NCBI RefSeq assembly: GCF_007004765.1
Contig: NZ_VIKR01000001.1
Coordinates: forward strand, 682,001 to 746,000
Reading direction: 5' to 3'
DNA length: 64,000 bases
From: Aliikangiella marina
Lineage (GTDB): Bacteria > Pseudomonadota > Gammaproteobacteria > Enterobacterales > Kangiellaceae
A program made the position numbers and the translations under genes. Below the pieces are notes generated by a model, which made no database searches, was not told where the DNA came from, and saw only the letters and a list, made by a program, of their open reading frames with translations. Of this stretch, positions 43,400 to 51,935 are shown one piece after another (position 1 is the first letter of the stretch; each line of letters starts with the position of its first letter).

Positions 43400-44035
43400 G
43401 TGAAGACATTAAAAGTATTATTAACGGCGATTTTGGTGATGACCACCGGAACGCTCATCGCTGCAGAGCCAACTGAAGAAGAAAAGTTACTCGCAGTGCA
43501 ACGTATTGACATTATCGATAAGCCTGCTTTAATGATTGGTATGGGCTTAACGCAGCGCATGAGTGATGATTATTATATCGCAGCGCTATATCTTGAAGAA
43601 AACGTCCAATTCGATGGAACGGATGTCTTTCTATACGAGCCCGTTGTTCGCCGAATGGAATTCAGAATTGCCTCGACCAGCAGTGTTTCAGCCCGAAGTT
43701 TTGCCAGAAAACTGGCCGAAGGGATAAGAATTAACAATGCCCGTGACGATATTTCTCTGCAAAAAGCGCAGGTTGCCCGTTTAATGCGATTCTTTAGAGG
43801 AACCTACAAGAAAGGCGATGTACTTCGCTTTGATTACCACAACAGTTTCGGTACTCGAGTCTCATTGAATGATCGAGTGTTAGGTGAAATTCCTCGTTCG
43901 AATGATATGTATAAATTGTTAATCAAGGTATGGGTTGGTGAACGGCCACCTTCATCGCGATTCAAAGAAGGTATCATGGGTAAAAACGAACCGGAATACG
44001 CGGTTAACTTGTTGAAAAAGTTCGTCGCCCTGTAA
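43400..44035 (+). CDS. Exported chalcone-isomerase-like protein
   Basis: A 211-residue protein with a signal peptide (VLLTAILVMTTGTLIAAEP) and one chalcone-isomerase-like domain: LMIGMGLTQRMSDDYYIAALY, VVRRMEFRIAS, GDVLRFDYHNSFGTRVSLND and LLIKVWVGERPPSSRFKEGIMG, each given in part. Every one of these has a counterpart in the minus-strand TonB-fusion protein (YIGALF, AKRMSIRF, GDEINIDHIPGVGTQIYLN, LLLNVWLGNIPPTKAF). Bacterial members of this family are usually periplasmic and uncharacterised; isomerase activity should not be assumed. I chose GTG at 43400, with GGGG about seven bases upstream; TTG at 43388 is the frame's first start. Confidence 0.8.
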   Translation: MKTLKVLLTAILVMTTGTLIAAEPTEEEKLLAVQRIDIIDKPALMIGMGLTQRMSDDYYIAALYLEENVQFDGTDVFLYEPVVRRMEFRIASTSSVSARSFARKLAEGIRINNARDDISLQKAQVARLMRFFRGTYKKGDVLRFDYHNSFGTRVSLNDRVLGEIPRSNDMYKLLIKVWVGERPPSSRFKEGIMGKNEPEYAVNLLKKFVAL

Positions 44036-44061
44036 AACCTATTATTGCTTCAAACAAGAAC

Positions 44062-44094
44062 AGCCCTCTCGTAAGCTCGTGAGGGCTTTTTATT
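44062..44094 (+). terminator. Intrinsic terminator
   Basis: The stem AGCCCTC/GAGGGCT (44062-44068, 44081-44087) is followed by five T residues. It ends the chalcone-isomerase-like gene. Confidence 0.85.
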
Positions 44095-44178
44095 TTCTTC
44101 GCGGCGTGCAGTTGAAAGGTGGCCTCTGACCGCTGGTTGGTCCTCAATTTTTGCGACATAAATATCGTCATATTTGGG

Positions 44179-44207
44179 TTTACAGTTATTATAAAGCTCG
44201 CTATGCT
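44179..44207 (+). promoter_or_regulatory. Candidate sigma-70 promoter for the saccharopine-reductase-like gene
   Basis: TTTACA (44179-44184) is 17 bp from TATGCT (44202-44207). The match is five and four of six bases, with ideal spacing, about 78 bp before the ATG. Confidence 0.45.
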
Positions 44208-44284
44208 TTGCGCCATCGACAGCATCGCGCTCGTCTAAACGACACACATATAACCCAACCCTCTATATTTTCAGGAAAACGCTC

Positions 44285-45610
44285 ATGGCAGATATCTTAT
44301 TGCTAGGTGCCGGATTTGTTACCGGACCTTTGGTCGACTATTTACATGGCAAAGGTCACAAAATTATCGTCGGCTCACAGTTCCTTTATGAAGCTGAAGA
44401 GCTTGTTGCAGGAAGAGAAGGTCTGACCCCTAAACAGGTCGATGTTACCAGTCAAGAGGCGTTAGGGGAGTTGGTGGAAAAAGCTGATTTAGTTATTTCT
44501 TTTGTTCCTTTTCAATTTCACGTTGCGGTAGCAAAAATCTGTATTAAACATAAAACTTCGATGGTGACAGCGAGTTATACACATGAAGATATGTGGGCAT
44601 TAAACGAACAGGCAAAATCGGCAGGTATCACAATTTTAAACGAGATAGGTGTCGATCCCGGGATCGACCACATGACCGCGATGCAGACGATTGACGAGGC
44701 TCACGAAAAAGGGCTTAAGGTGGAAGCATTAGTATCTTGGTGTGGTGGCATTCCAGCACCCGAAGCCAATAACAACCCGCTGGGTTATAAGTTTTCATGG
44801 TCACCAATGGCCGTATTATCGGCAGTATCAAATGATGCCCACTATCTAAGTAATGGTGAAAAAAAATCAATCCTTGGTGATGAGTTATTGACTTCAATGA
44901 GAGCGGTAACTTTAACAAAAGATTTGGAACTTAAAGGCTATGCTAATCGTGACTCACTCGGATATAAAGAAGAGTACCGAATTCCTGAGGTCAAAACACT
45001 ATTAAGAGGCACCTTGCGTTACCCAGGATTTGGCCCGGTAATTGAAGCTGCAAAAAATATTGGGCTTCTTTCTCACGAGCAATTTGCATCACAAAGTCCG
45101 AACAGTTGGCAGAGTTTGATGACTATGTTAACCGGTGTTGAAGCGTCTGAGCTCGAAGCGAAGTTAACCAATGACGTCGAAATCAACCGAAGTTTTAATT
45201 GGTTAGGCTGTTTCTCAGAAGAACCGATTGTGGGTGACAGTCCGATTCAAGCCTTCTGCAACTTGCTGTGTGATAAGTTGAAGTACGAAGACGATGAGCA
45301 AGATATGATTGTCATGCAACATCGAATGATTCTGGTTGATGACGAGCAAAACAAAATATTTCATCGTTCGACACTGGTTGAGAAGGGCGATAAAAATGGG
45401 TTCTCAGCAATGGCGAAAACCGTTGGTTATCCCGCGGCAATCGCTGCCGATCTTATTTTACAAGGCGCAATTACTCGCAAAGGGGTGTGCATACCGGTAA
45501 CCAAAGATATCTATCAACCCGTCCTTGCTGAATTAGATAAATTAAATATTCGGATGGAAGAAAAGTTGATCACCGATCAGTCAGAAGCGAGTTTTCTCAA
45601 TCATCTCTAA
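44285..45610 (+). CDS. Saccharopine dehydrogenase (glutamate-forming type), Lys9-like
   Basis: A 441-residue NAD(P)-dependent enzyme. The Rossmann start is ILLLGAGFVTGPLVDYL. Family motifs include LNEIGVDPGIDHMTAM near residue 119 and WCGGIPAPEANNNPLGYKFSWSP, split as WCGGIPAPEANNNP / LGYKFSWSP, near residue 151. These are the saccharopine reductase signatures, not those of carboxynorspermidine dehydrogenase. The enzyme interconverts saccharopine with aminoadipate semialdehyde and glutamate. As dapA is also present, a role in lysine breakdown rather than synthesis is more likely (inference). AGGAAA lies upstream of the ATG. No partner lysine-forming enzyme is in the window. Confidence 0.87.
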   Translation: MADILLLGAGFVTGPLVDYLHGKGHKIIVGSQFLYEAEELVAGREGLTPKQVDVTSQEALGELVEKADLVISFVPFQFHVAVAKICIKHKTSMVTASYTHEDMWALNEQAKSAGITILNEIGVDPGIDHMTAMQTIDEAHEKGLKVEALVSWCGGIPAPEANNNPLGYKFSWSPMAVLSAVSNDAHYLSNGEKKSILGDELLTSMRAVTLTKDLELKGYANRDSLGYKEEYRIPEVKTLLRGTLRYPGFGPVIEAAKNIGLLSHEQFASQSPNSWQSLMTMLTGVEASELEAKLTNDVEINRSFNWLGCFSEEPIVGDSPIQAFCNLLCDKLKYEDDEQDMIVMQHRMILVDDEQNKIFHRSTLVEKGDKNGFSAMAKTVGYPAAIAADLILQGAITRKGVCIPVTKDIYQPVLAELDKLNIRMEEKLITDQSEASFLNHL

Positions 45611-45677
45611 TCGAAAGTTAAACTCATATAGTACAACCGAGTAAAACGTAACTCCAAGCATAACAACAGATACGAGA

Positions 45678-45699
45678 CTGGGCGCTTTGGTTCGCCCAG
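45678..45699 (+). repeat. GC-rich hairpin downstream of the Lys9-like gene
   Basis: The perfect 7-bp stem CTGGGCG/CGCCCAG has an 8-base loop and lies 68 bp after the stop. There is no T tract, so intrinsic termination is uncertain. Confidence 0.4.
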
Positions 45700-45877
45700 A
45701 TTAGTTGTGACTATTAATTGTTCAGGTTTAATAGCAATTCCCAATAGCTGATATTGAAAGGTCCAATTGGGCGTGAAGTGAAGGATTGAGTATCTTTGCT
45801 AGCGAGCAAATTAGGCGAGTTATCTACTCGTCTTTGCATAATTTTCGTTTTATATCAATCACAAATAGGAGTTAACA

Positions 45878-46483
45878 ATGGGTGTATTAGTCGGACGCGA
45901 AGCGCCAGACTTTACTGCGGCAGCAGTATTAGGAAGTGGTGAGATTGTAGATAGCTTTAATTTCAAAGAAGCAACTAAAGGTAAGAAAGCGGTAGTCTTT
46001 TTCTATCCATTAGATTTTACTTTTGTTTGCCCATCAGAGCTGATTGCTTTTGATCATCGCTTAAAAGACTTCCAAGAGCGCGGTGTTGAAGTTATCGGTG
46101 TTTCAATCGATTCTCATTTCTCTCACAACGCTTGGAGAAACACTGACGTCAACGACGGTGGTATCGGCCAAGTTGGATATCCGTTGATTGCTGATGTTAA
46201 GCACGAAATCTGTAAAGCATACGACGTAGAACACCCAGAAGCGGGTGTTGCTTTCCGTGCATCATTCCTTATCGACGAAGACGGTCTTGTTCGTCACCAA
46301 GTTGTTAATGATTTACCCCTTGGCCGTAACATTGACGAAATGCTTCGCATGGTTGACGCGCTTAACTTCCACCAAAATCACGGCGAAGTTTGCCCTGCAG
46401 GTTGGAAAGAAGGCGACAAAGGTATGGAAGCGACTCCTGATGGTGTTGCTAAGTACTTATCGGAAGAAGCTGACAAGCTATAA
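45878..46483 (+). CDS. 2-Cys peroxiredoxin (AhpC/Prx1 type)
   Basis: A 201-residue peroxiredoxin that reduces hydrogen peroxide and organic peroxides. The peroxidatic cysteine is C51 in PLDFTFVCPSEL; the resolving cysteine is C172 in HGEVCPAGW. GGIGQVGYPLIAD (GGLG-like) and the C-terminal KYLSEEADKL (YF-like tail) are features of typical 2-Cys enzymes. AGGAG precedes the ATG by six bases. Codon choice is more biased than that of its neighbours (many AAC, TTC, CAC, GGT, CGT), consistent with high expression. No reductase such as AhpF is adjacent, so thioredoxin is the probable donor. Confidence 0.94.
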   Translation: MGVLVGREAPDFTAAAVLGSGEIVDSFNFKEATKGKKAVVFFYPLDFTFVCPSELIAFDHRLKDFQERGVEVIGVSIDSHFSHNAWRNTDVNDGGIGQVGYPLIADVKHEICKAYDVEHPEAGVAFRASFLIDEDGLVRHQVVNDLPLGRNIDEMLRMVDALNFHQNHGEVCPAGWKEGDKGMEATPDGVAKYLSEEADKL

Positions 46484-46506
46484 AGCTTGCGACTACTTAT
46501 CGAAAG

Positions 46507-46531
46507 AAAGCCGGTTTTTGCCGGCTTTTTT
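46507..46531 (+). terminator. Intrinsic terminator
   Basis: The stem AAAGCCGG/CCGGCTTT (46507-46514, 46521-46528) with loop TTTTTG is followed by further T residues, just after the peroxiredoxin gene. Confidence 0.88.
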
Positions 46532-46702
46532 GTTGCTAACTGTTTGATACTACTAGCCTTCCACTGCTTTTCTTGCTCCCGTTCACAAAAACACTGCCGT
46601 TATCTCTATTTTTACCTTTTTTATGCTAGTGTAGTTCGCTAGGATCCGAGAATTAGGCGATAATTGAATTATTGCGCATTGAATAGAATCACGAGGTTTC
46701 TC

Positions 46703-48001
46703 ATGCTCACGCTTCGCAGTGACAAACTTAATAAAAGCTTTAGTGCCGGCTTGTTCGGTTTAATTGCGATCTCCCATTCAGCGCTAGCCGACGTTCCAGC
46801 GGAAGTGCAAGCGGTATTTGTCAACAATGGCTGCTTAGGTTGCCATGCGGGCGCAAACCCGAGCGGCGGATTATCGTTGGCCGATGCGGCAACGTCGGAA
46901 GCTGAGCTAGTCGACGTTGATGCCAATTGTAATGGAAACGAGAAGTTAGTCGTTCCCGGTGAACCCGATAACTCGGTGCTATACCAAAAGATATCTCAAG
47001 CAAACCCTGACTGTGGTGGCGTCATGCCGCCTGGTGGAAACCTGATTTCAGTTGCAGACAGAAACACAATTAATGATTGGATTGTCTCGATTGGGCCGGC
47101 TTCAATGTTCGGGCTGATTGAAATGGAAAATACAGCAGTCCAAGTACAAGAAACCGACCCCGAAGTCGTCCTGACTGTTAATCGACAATTAGGCACACAA
47201 GGCCAGGTTACAGTCGATTATGCTGTCGCTACCGTCGGTACCGATACAGCAACTTCACCAGACGATTATATTGCCGACACCGGAACTCTGGTGTTTGAAG
47301 ACGGTGAAACGAGCCAAACAATAACAGTGACCCTTGCCGACGATGATATTTTTGAAGGGACAGAAGTCTTTTCGGTGACTTTAAGCAACGTTGTTAATGG
47401 GGCTGTTTTAGGTTCGGGCGCGCAAACAAAAGTGACGATTATCGATAACGAGTTCGACAATCAACCAGGGACCTTTTTCTTTAGCCGAGTTAACTACAAT
47501 GCTGGAGAAGGCGACGGTACTCTGGATGTGACGGTGATTCGTTCTTTTGGCGCTGCAGGTATGGTCACTGTTGATGTTACAAGTGTTGATGGCACTGCAA
47601 CGGCAGGAATGGACTACACTGCTGTTAGCGAAACATTGCAGTTTGAAGAAGGGGTCAGACAGCTTAACTTTTCAATTGCACTGTTAGAAGACCAAGATAT
47701 CGAGAATGATGAGGCTTTCACGATTCGACTAGAGAATCCAACCAATGGTGCACTACTCGGAAATCCGACTTCAGTGACGGTGATTGTGAGTGACAATGAC
47801 GGAACAACTGGCGGCGGCGGATCAGGTGGTTCAGGCGGATCGGACGGCTCGGATGGTTCAGGTGGCGGTGACGGTTCTGGCTCCGGAGGCGGTACGTCTA
47901 ATCCAGACCCAGAAGTAGAAGCTGACTATGAAGCCGCCGGTTCAATGGGTTGGTTACTACCATTAATTTTGCTTGGGCTGCTTCGACGAAGAGTGAAATA
48001 A
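46703..48001 (+). CDS. Surface protein: cytochrome c-like domain, two Calx-beta domains, GlyGly-CTERM
   Basis: The 432-residue protein has a signal peptide (LFGLIAISHSALAD). A small cytochrome c-like domain follows, with heme motif CLGCH (C44, C47, H48) and a probable axial methionine M108 in GVMPPGG. Two Calx-beta domains span about residues 145-260 and 265-370; TLVFEDGETSQTITVTL and ETLQFEEGVRQLNFSIALL are their equivalent strands. A Gly/Ser/Asp-rich linker leads to a GlyGly-CTERM tail, GSMGWLLPLILLGLLRRRVK. The tail predicts rhombosortase processing and surface attachment. The ATG at 46703 has GAGG six bases upstream; an earlier TTG start would hide the signal peptide. The gene is monocistronic. 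Confidence 0.88.
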   Translation: MLTLRSDKLNKSFSAGLFGLIAISHSALADVPAEVQAVFVNNGCLGCHAGANPSGGLSLADAATSEAELVDVDANCNGNEKLVVPGEPDNSVLYQKISQANPDCGGVMPPGGNLISVADRNTINDWIVSIGPASMFGLIEMENTAVQVQETDPEVVLTVNRQLGTQGQVTVDYAVATVGTDTATSPDDYIADTGTLVFEDGETSQTITVTLADDDIFEGTEVFSVTLSNVVNGAVLGSGAQTKVTIIDNEFDNQPGTFFFSRVNYNAGEGDGTLDVTVIRSFGAAGMVTVDVTSVDGTATAGMDYTAVSETLQFEEGVRQLNFSIALLEDQDIENDEAFTIRLENPTNGALLGNPTSVTVIVSDNDGTTGGGGSGGSGGSDGSDGSGGGDGSGSGGGTSNPDPEVEADYEAAGSMGWLLPLILLGLLRRRVK

Positions 48002-48032
48002 CCCGACAGTTAGCCTGATAGCTATTCAAAAG

Positions 48033-48070
48033 AAAACAAAACGGTCCACTTAAGTGGGCCGTTTTGTTTT
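48033..48070. terminator. Strong intrinsic terminator
   Basis: A long near-perfect inverted repeat, AAAACAAAACGGTCCACTT against AAGTGGGCCGTTTTGTTTT, has one internal mismatch and ends in T residues. It follows the Calx-beta gene and is symmetrical enough to act on both strands. Confidence 0.88.
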
Positions 48071-48195
48071 TAAGCATTAGAGAAAAGTGATGTTTATAAT
48101 TAATCGCTTTTTGCCAAATGAAATTATTCAGACCATAATAAGAAACAGAATTAATCTCATCGTTTCGTTATAAAAATTAAAACCAGAGACCGTCA

Positions 48196-48426
48196 ATGAC
48201 AGAATCAAGCCTCTTATCGGAAGGACTTATATTGATGCTTACGGGCATGGGTATGGTTTTTGTGTTTCTTTCTATATTAGTTTTCTTCACAAGTCTTTTG
48301 TATCGCTTTTTTGGTGAAGAACCAACCACCGATAAGAGTAGGGCCAGAACTGAATCTTCTGATGACGAGATAGCGGCAGCGTCTGCAGCAGTTTATGCGT
48401 ATCGAAAAAAGCACTCAAAAAAATAA
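48196..48426 (+). CDS. oadG: Oxaloacetate decarboxylase gamma subunit
   Basis: The 76-residue OadG subunit has one membrane helix, LILMLTGMGMVFVFLSILVFF. A charged, Ala-rich tail, AAASAAVYAYRKKHSKK, follows. In the Na+-pumping decarboxylase the subunit holds alpha and beta together and binds zinc; the expected zinc-binding histidine is near the C-terminus (KKHSKK). The gene is 9 bp upstream of oadA, in the usual gamma-alpha-beta order. Confidence 0.9.
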   Translation: MTESSLLSEGLILMLTGMGMVFVFLSILVFFTSLLYRFFGEEPTTDKSRARTESSDDEIAAASAAVYAYRKKHSKK

Positions 48427-48435
48427 GGACCAATC

Positions 48436-50211
48436 ATGACTAAAAAATTGGGAATAACCGAACTTGTTTTAAGGGACGGCCACCAATCTTTATTCGCGAC
48501 CAGGATGCGAATTGAGGACATGCTACCAATTGCTGCCAAACTCGACCAAATTGGCTATCGGTCGATTGAGACCTGGGGCGGTGCTACTTTTGATGCCTGT
48601 ATCCGTTATTTAGGAGAAGACCCTTGGGAAAGGTTGAGAAAACTCAAAGAAGTTATGCCAAATACTCCTCACCAAATGCTGTTTAGGGCGCAGAATATTC
48701 TTGGTTATCGGCATTATGCTGATGATGTGGTTGAAGCGTTTGTTGATAGAGCGGCTGCCAATGGAATGGATGTGTTTAGAATCTTTGATGCGATGAATGA
48801 TATGCGTAATTTAGAGACCGCAGTGAAAGCGACCATCAAAACCGGTAAACACGCCCAGGGCACAATGTCTTATACGGTGAGTCCGGTTCATACGATTCAG
48901 ATGTGGTTAGATATGGCACAACGACTCCAAGACATGGGGGCTCACTCGATTTGTATAAAAGATATGGCTGGGTTACTTAAACCTTATGTTGCCGAGGAGT
49001 TAGTGACTCGCCTCAAAGAGAAGATAGAAGTACCGATTGCTTTGCATGCCCATGCAACCACGGGATTAAGTACTACTACTATCGCTAAGGCTGTCGAATC
49101 CGGCGTTGATTCGGTGGATACGAGTATTTCTTCGATGAGTATGACTTATGGCCATTCTGCGACTGAGTCAGTGGTGTCGATTTTTGAAGGCGAAGCGCGA
49201 GATACGGGACTCAACTTAAGCGCGTTAGAAGAAATTTCAGCTTATTTCCGCGAAGTCCGCAAAAAATATGCAAAATTTGAAGGTAGTTTGAAAGGAGTGG
49301 ACTCGAGAATTCTTGTTTCCCAGGTTCCCGGGGGAATGTTAACCAACATGGAGAATCAGCTTAAAGAGCAAGGTGCTGGTGATAAACTTGATGAAGTACT
49401 CAAGGAAATTCCGCGAGTTCGTCAAGATTTAGGGTATATTCCGCTGGTGACGCCAACCTCTCAGATTGTCGGTACTCAAGCAGTGCTCAACGTTTTAACG
49501 GGCGAGCGATATAAAAACATTAGTAAGGAAACCGCCGGCGTTCTTAAAGGGGAGTATGGTGCGACAGCCGCACCGGTTAATAAAGATCTACAAGAAAGAG
49601 TGCTTGATGGCGGCCAGCCGATTACTTGCCGACCCGCAGATCTGATTGAGCCGGAACTTGAGAAGTTAACCATTGGACTGGAAAAGATAGCAGAGAAAGA
49701 TTCAATCTCATTGGCCAGCAACAAAATTGATGATGTGCTTACCTACGCGTTGTTTCCGCAAATCGGTATCAAGTTTTTAAAGAATAGAAATAATCCCGGT
49801 GCATTTGAACCTGCGCCGAGTATTGAGTCTGCAATACCGGCCAGTCGTCCGCAAACCGAGCAAACCAGCGGTGGACCTGAGCGCTATGATGTTGCTGTTA
49901 ATGGCAAGCGTTACTCGGTGACAGTTTCGCCGAGTGGTTCGGTTACATCGGTCGCACCGCAAACAGAAACCACGCCACAAACACCAGTATCTAGTGGCAT
50001 CACAACGGTAGACGCTCCCCTGGCTGGAAATATATTTAAGGTACTAGTGAGCCCGGGCGATGTAGTTGCTGAAGGTGATGTTGTGGTTATTTTGGAAGCC
50101 ATGAAAATGGAAACGGAAGTTCGGTCTCAGGTGGCGGGTAAAGTAACCCAAATTCTAGTTAAAGAGGGTGATGCCGTGAGCCTTTCTGACTCGTTGATTA
50201 GCTTGTCTTGA
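48436..50211 (+). CDS. oadA: Oxaloacetate decarboxylase alpha subunit, biotinylated
   Basis: The 591-residue alpha subunit transfers the carboxyl group of oxaloacetate to biotin. The carboxyltransferase domain starts [19 protein letters not shown] and contains [25 protein letters not shown] and the metal histidines in [19 protein letters not shown] middle domain follows (about 300-460), then a Pro/Thr-rich hinge and a biotinyl domain with the target lysine K557 in EAMKMET, 35 residues from the end. AAGGA precedes the ATG. OadB follows 23 bp later. Confidence 0.96.
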   Translation: MTKKLGITELVLRDGHQSLFATRMRIEDMLPIAAKLDQIGYRSIETWGGATFDACIRYLGEDPWERLRKLKEVMPNTPHQMLFRAQNILGYRHYADDVVEAFVDRAAANGMDVFRIFDAMNDMRNLETAVKATIKTGKHAQGTMSYTVSPVHTIQMWLDMAQRLQDMGAHSICIKDMAGLLKPYVAEELVTRLKEKIEVPIALHAHATTGLSTTTIAKAVESGVDSVDTSISSMSMTYGHSATESVVSIFEGEARDTGLNLSALEEISAYFREVRKKYAKFEGSLKGVDSRILVSQVPGGMLTNMENQLKEQGAGDKLDEVLKEIPRVRQDLGYIPLVTPTSQIVGTQAVLNVLTGERYKNISKETAGVLKGEYGATAAPVNKDLQERVLDGGQPITCRPADLIEPELEKLTIGLEKIAEKDSISLASNKIDDVLTYALFPQIGIKFLKNRNNPGAFEPAPSIESAIPASRPQTEQTSGGPERYDVAVNGKRYSVTVSPSGSVTSVAPQTETTPQTPVSSGITTVDAPLAGNIFKVLVSPGDVVAEGDVVVILEAMKMETEVRSQVAGKVTQILVKEGDAVSLSDSLISLS

Positions 50212-50234
50212 GTGATTAAAAAAGAGAACATTAA

Positions 50235-51371
50235 ATGTCACAAGGATTCTTAGAGCTTTGGCAGAGCACAGGCCTTGCCAATTTTGAATTAGGCCAGGTT
50301 GCAATGATTTTGGTCGGGTTAGGGTTACTCTATTTGGCAATTGTCAAAGAATTTGAGCCTTTGCTCTTGTTGCCAATAGGCTTTGGCGCGATTCTCAGTA
50401 ATATCCCTGTCGCGGGAATTTCCGATCCGGGGGGGCTGTTGTATTATGTTTATAAGGTGGGTATTGATACCGGGATCTTTCCGCTGATTATTTTTATGGG
50501 TGTTGGCGCGATGACTGATTTTGGTGCCTTGATTGCTAATCCGAAAACCTTGTTTTTAGGGGCCGCTGCGCAGTTTGGTATCTTTGCTACTTTGCTTGGT
50601 GCGCTCGCGCTGAATGCTTTGCCTGGCATTAATTGGACAATCGAAGATGCCTCAGCGATTGCAATCATTGGTGGCGCAGATGGACCGACAGCGATATTCT
50701 TGGCGGGAAAGTTAGCGCCTGACTTGCTCGGCGCAATCGCCGTCGCTGCTTATTCTTACATGGCGTTAGTGCCGATTATTCAGCCGCCGATTATGCGCGC
50801 ATTAACCTCAGAAGCTGAGCGCAATATTGAAATGAAACAGCTTCGCCATGTCAGTCAAAAAGAAAAAATTGTTTTTCCGCTGATCGTTCTTATTTTGTGT
50901 CTCTTACTGCTACCGTCTGCGGCACCGCTAATTGGCATGTTTTGTTTTGGCAATTTGATGAAAGAGAGTGGGGTGGTTAATCGACTTTCTGAAACCACTC
51001 AGAATGCGTTAATCAATATCGTCACAATTTTTCTTGGCTTGGGAGTCGGCTCGCGTCTCTCAGCAGAAAGCTTTCTTAATTGGGAGACCATCGGCATTCT
51101 GCTGTTAGGCATGGTGGCCTTTGCAATAGGCACTGCAAGTGGCGTGCTAATGGCTAAACTAATGTCACGCCTGACCGGTGGCAAAATAAACCCATTGATT
51201 GGTGCTGCCGGGGTATCCGCAGTTCCTATGGCTGCGCGAGTGGTTAATAAGGTCGGTTTAGAGTCAAACCCCCATAACTTCCTATTAATGCACGCAATGG
51301 GGCCTAATGTGGCTGGAGTGATCGGCTCGGCGGTTGCTGCAGGGGTCTTGTTGGCGTTGGTCGGTAATTGA
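50235..51371 (+). CDS. oadB: Oxaloacetate decarboxylase beta subunit, Na+ pump
   Basis: The 378-residue membrane subunit decarboxylates carboxybiotin and exports Na+. It has many hydrophobic helices and the conserved [25 protein letters not shown] segment, split [12 protein letters not shown] / LAPDLLGAI, with the essential aspartate near residue 149, and [18 protein letters not shown] near residue 326. [19 protein letters not shown] ends the protein as usual. AGAGA lies upstream of the ATG. oadGAB should give a sodium gradient from oxaloacetate or malate; the symporter gene at 51936 may use it. Confidence 0.96.
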   Translation: MSQGFLELWQSTGLANFELGQVAMILVGLGLLYLAIVKEFEPLLLLPIGFGAILSNIPVAGISDPGGLLYYVYKVGIDTGIFPLIIFMGVGAMTDFGALIANPKTLFLGAAAQFGIFATLLGALALNALPGINWTIEDASAIAIIGGADGPTAIFLAGKLAPDLLGAIAVAAYSYMALVPIIQPPIMRALTSEAERNIEMKQLRHVSQKEKIVFPLIVLILCLLLLPSAAPLIGMFCFGNLMKESGVVNRLSETTQNALINIVTIFLGLGVGSRLSAESFLNWETIGILLLGMVAFAIGTASGVLMAKLMSRLTGGKINPLIGAAGVSAVPMAARVVNKVGLESNPHNFLLMHAMGPNVAGVIGSAVAAGVLLALVGN

Positions 51372-51507
51372 TTTATCGGCTATCTTTAACAAGCACTGAC
51401 GATAATAGTTGGCTAGATTTATAAGCTAATGTCTATACTTTAGAGAGAACCCGCTGCGATTGATTGGACTAGTCATTCGCGGTGGATCAGATGATAGGAG
51501 ACATAGC

Positions 51508-51843
51508 ATGCCATTGAGATTTCCCGATGATCCCCTTTATCAGCTACTCAGAGCTGAAAAAATCGATGAGTTTAATCAGCAGCGAGCCAACCTTGAAACC
51601 CTCGATTTTCATGAGTGTGATTTTCGTGGACTCGATTTACGCGGCCTTAATGCGAGTGGTTTGGACTTGAGTGGGTGTTATTTTAGAGCTGCAGACCTGC
51701 GAGGGATCGATTTTAGCAATGCCAATTTAGAAACGGCGAGTATTGCCGCGGCTCATATCTCAGGGTGTTTGTTTCCGAGTAATATCCGCGCAGAAGAGAT
51801 CGCTTTATCGGTTGATAAAGGCATACGCATGCGAGGTAGCTAA
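51508..51843 (+). CDS. Small pentapeptide-repeat protein
   Basis: The 111-residue protein carries about eight consecutive A(D/N)LXX-type repeats from residue 35 to 80: LDFHECDFRGLDLRGLNASG, LDLSGCYFRAADLRGIDFSN and ANLETASI. It is one short beta-helix with an N-terminal helix. The family includes proteins that mimic DNA, but this is too short to be a Qnr-type gyrase protector. The ATG at 51508 has AGGAG seven bases upstream; a longer frame from a TTG at 51460 is not needed. It is related to E. coli-type YbgF-independent small pentapeptide proteins only in architecture; function is unknown. Confidence 0.8.
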   Translation: MPLRFPDDPLYQLLRAEKIDEFNQQRANLETLDFHECDFRGLDLRGLNASGLDLSGCYFRAADLRGIDFSNANLETASIAAAHISGCLFPSNIRAEEIALSVDKGIRMRGS

Positions 51844-51885
51844 AATTCACCGACAAAGCAGATGAGTTTTCTTGGCTGATCAGTT

Positions 51886-51891
51886 TATAAT
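51886..51891 (+). promoter_or_regulatory. Candidate -10 element for the AGCS symporter gene
   Basis: A perfect TATAAT lies 45 bp before the TTG start. I do not see a good -35. Confidence 0.4.
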
Positions 51892-51935
51892 GCCCGCAAT
51901 AAATAAAAATTAACTCAAGATTAAGGGGCAGGCTA

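Noticed and set aside
44285-45610. Carboxynorspermidine dehydrogenase
   Set aside because: Its motifs are those of Lys9-type saccharopine reductase; the start and the GIPAPEANNNP segment do not fit the polyamine enzyme.
45721-45877. OxyR binding site upstream of the peroxiredoxin gene
   Set aside because: A few ATAG/CTAT-like words occur near 45730-45760, but not in the four-box, seven-base spacing of the OxyR consensus.
51508-51843. Quinolone-resistance (Qnr) protein
   Set aside because: There are pentapeptide repeats but only about eight, and the protein is about half the length of Qnr proteins.
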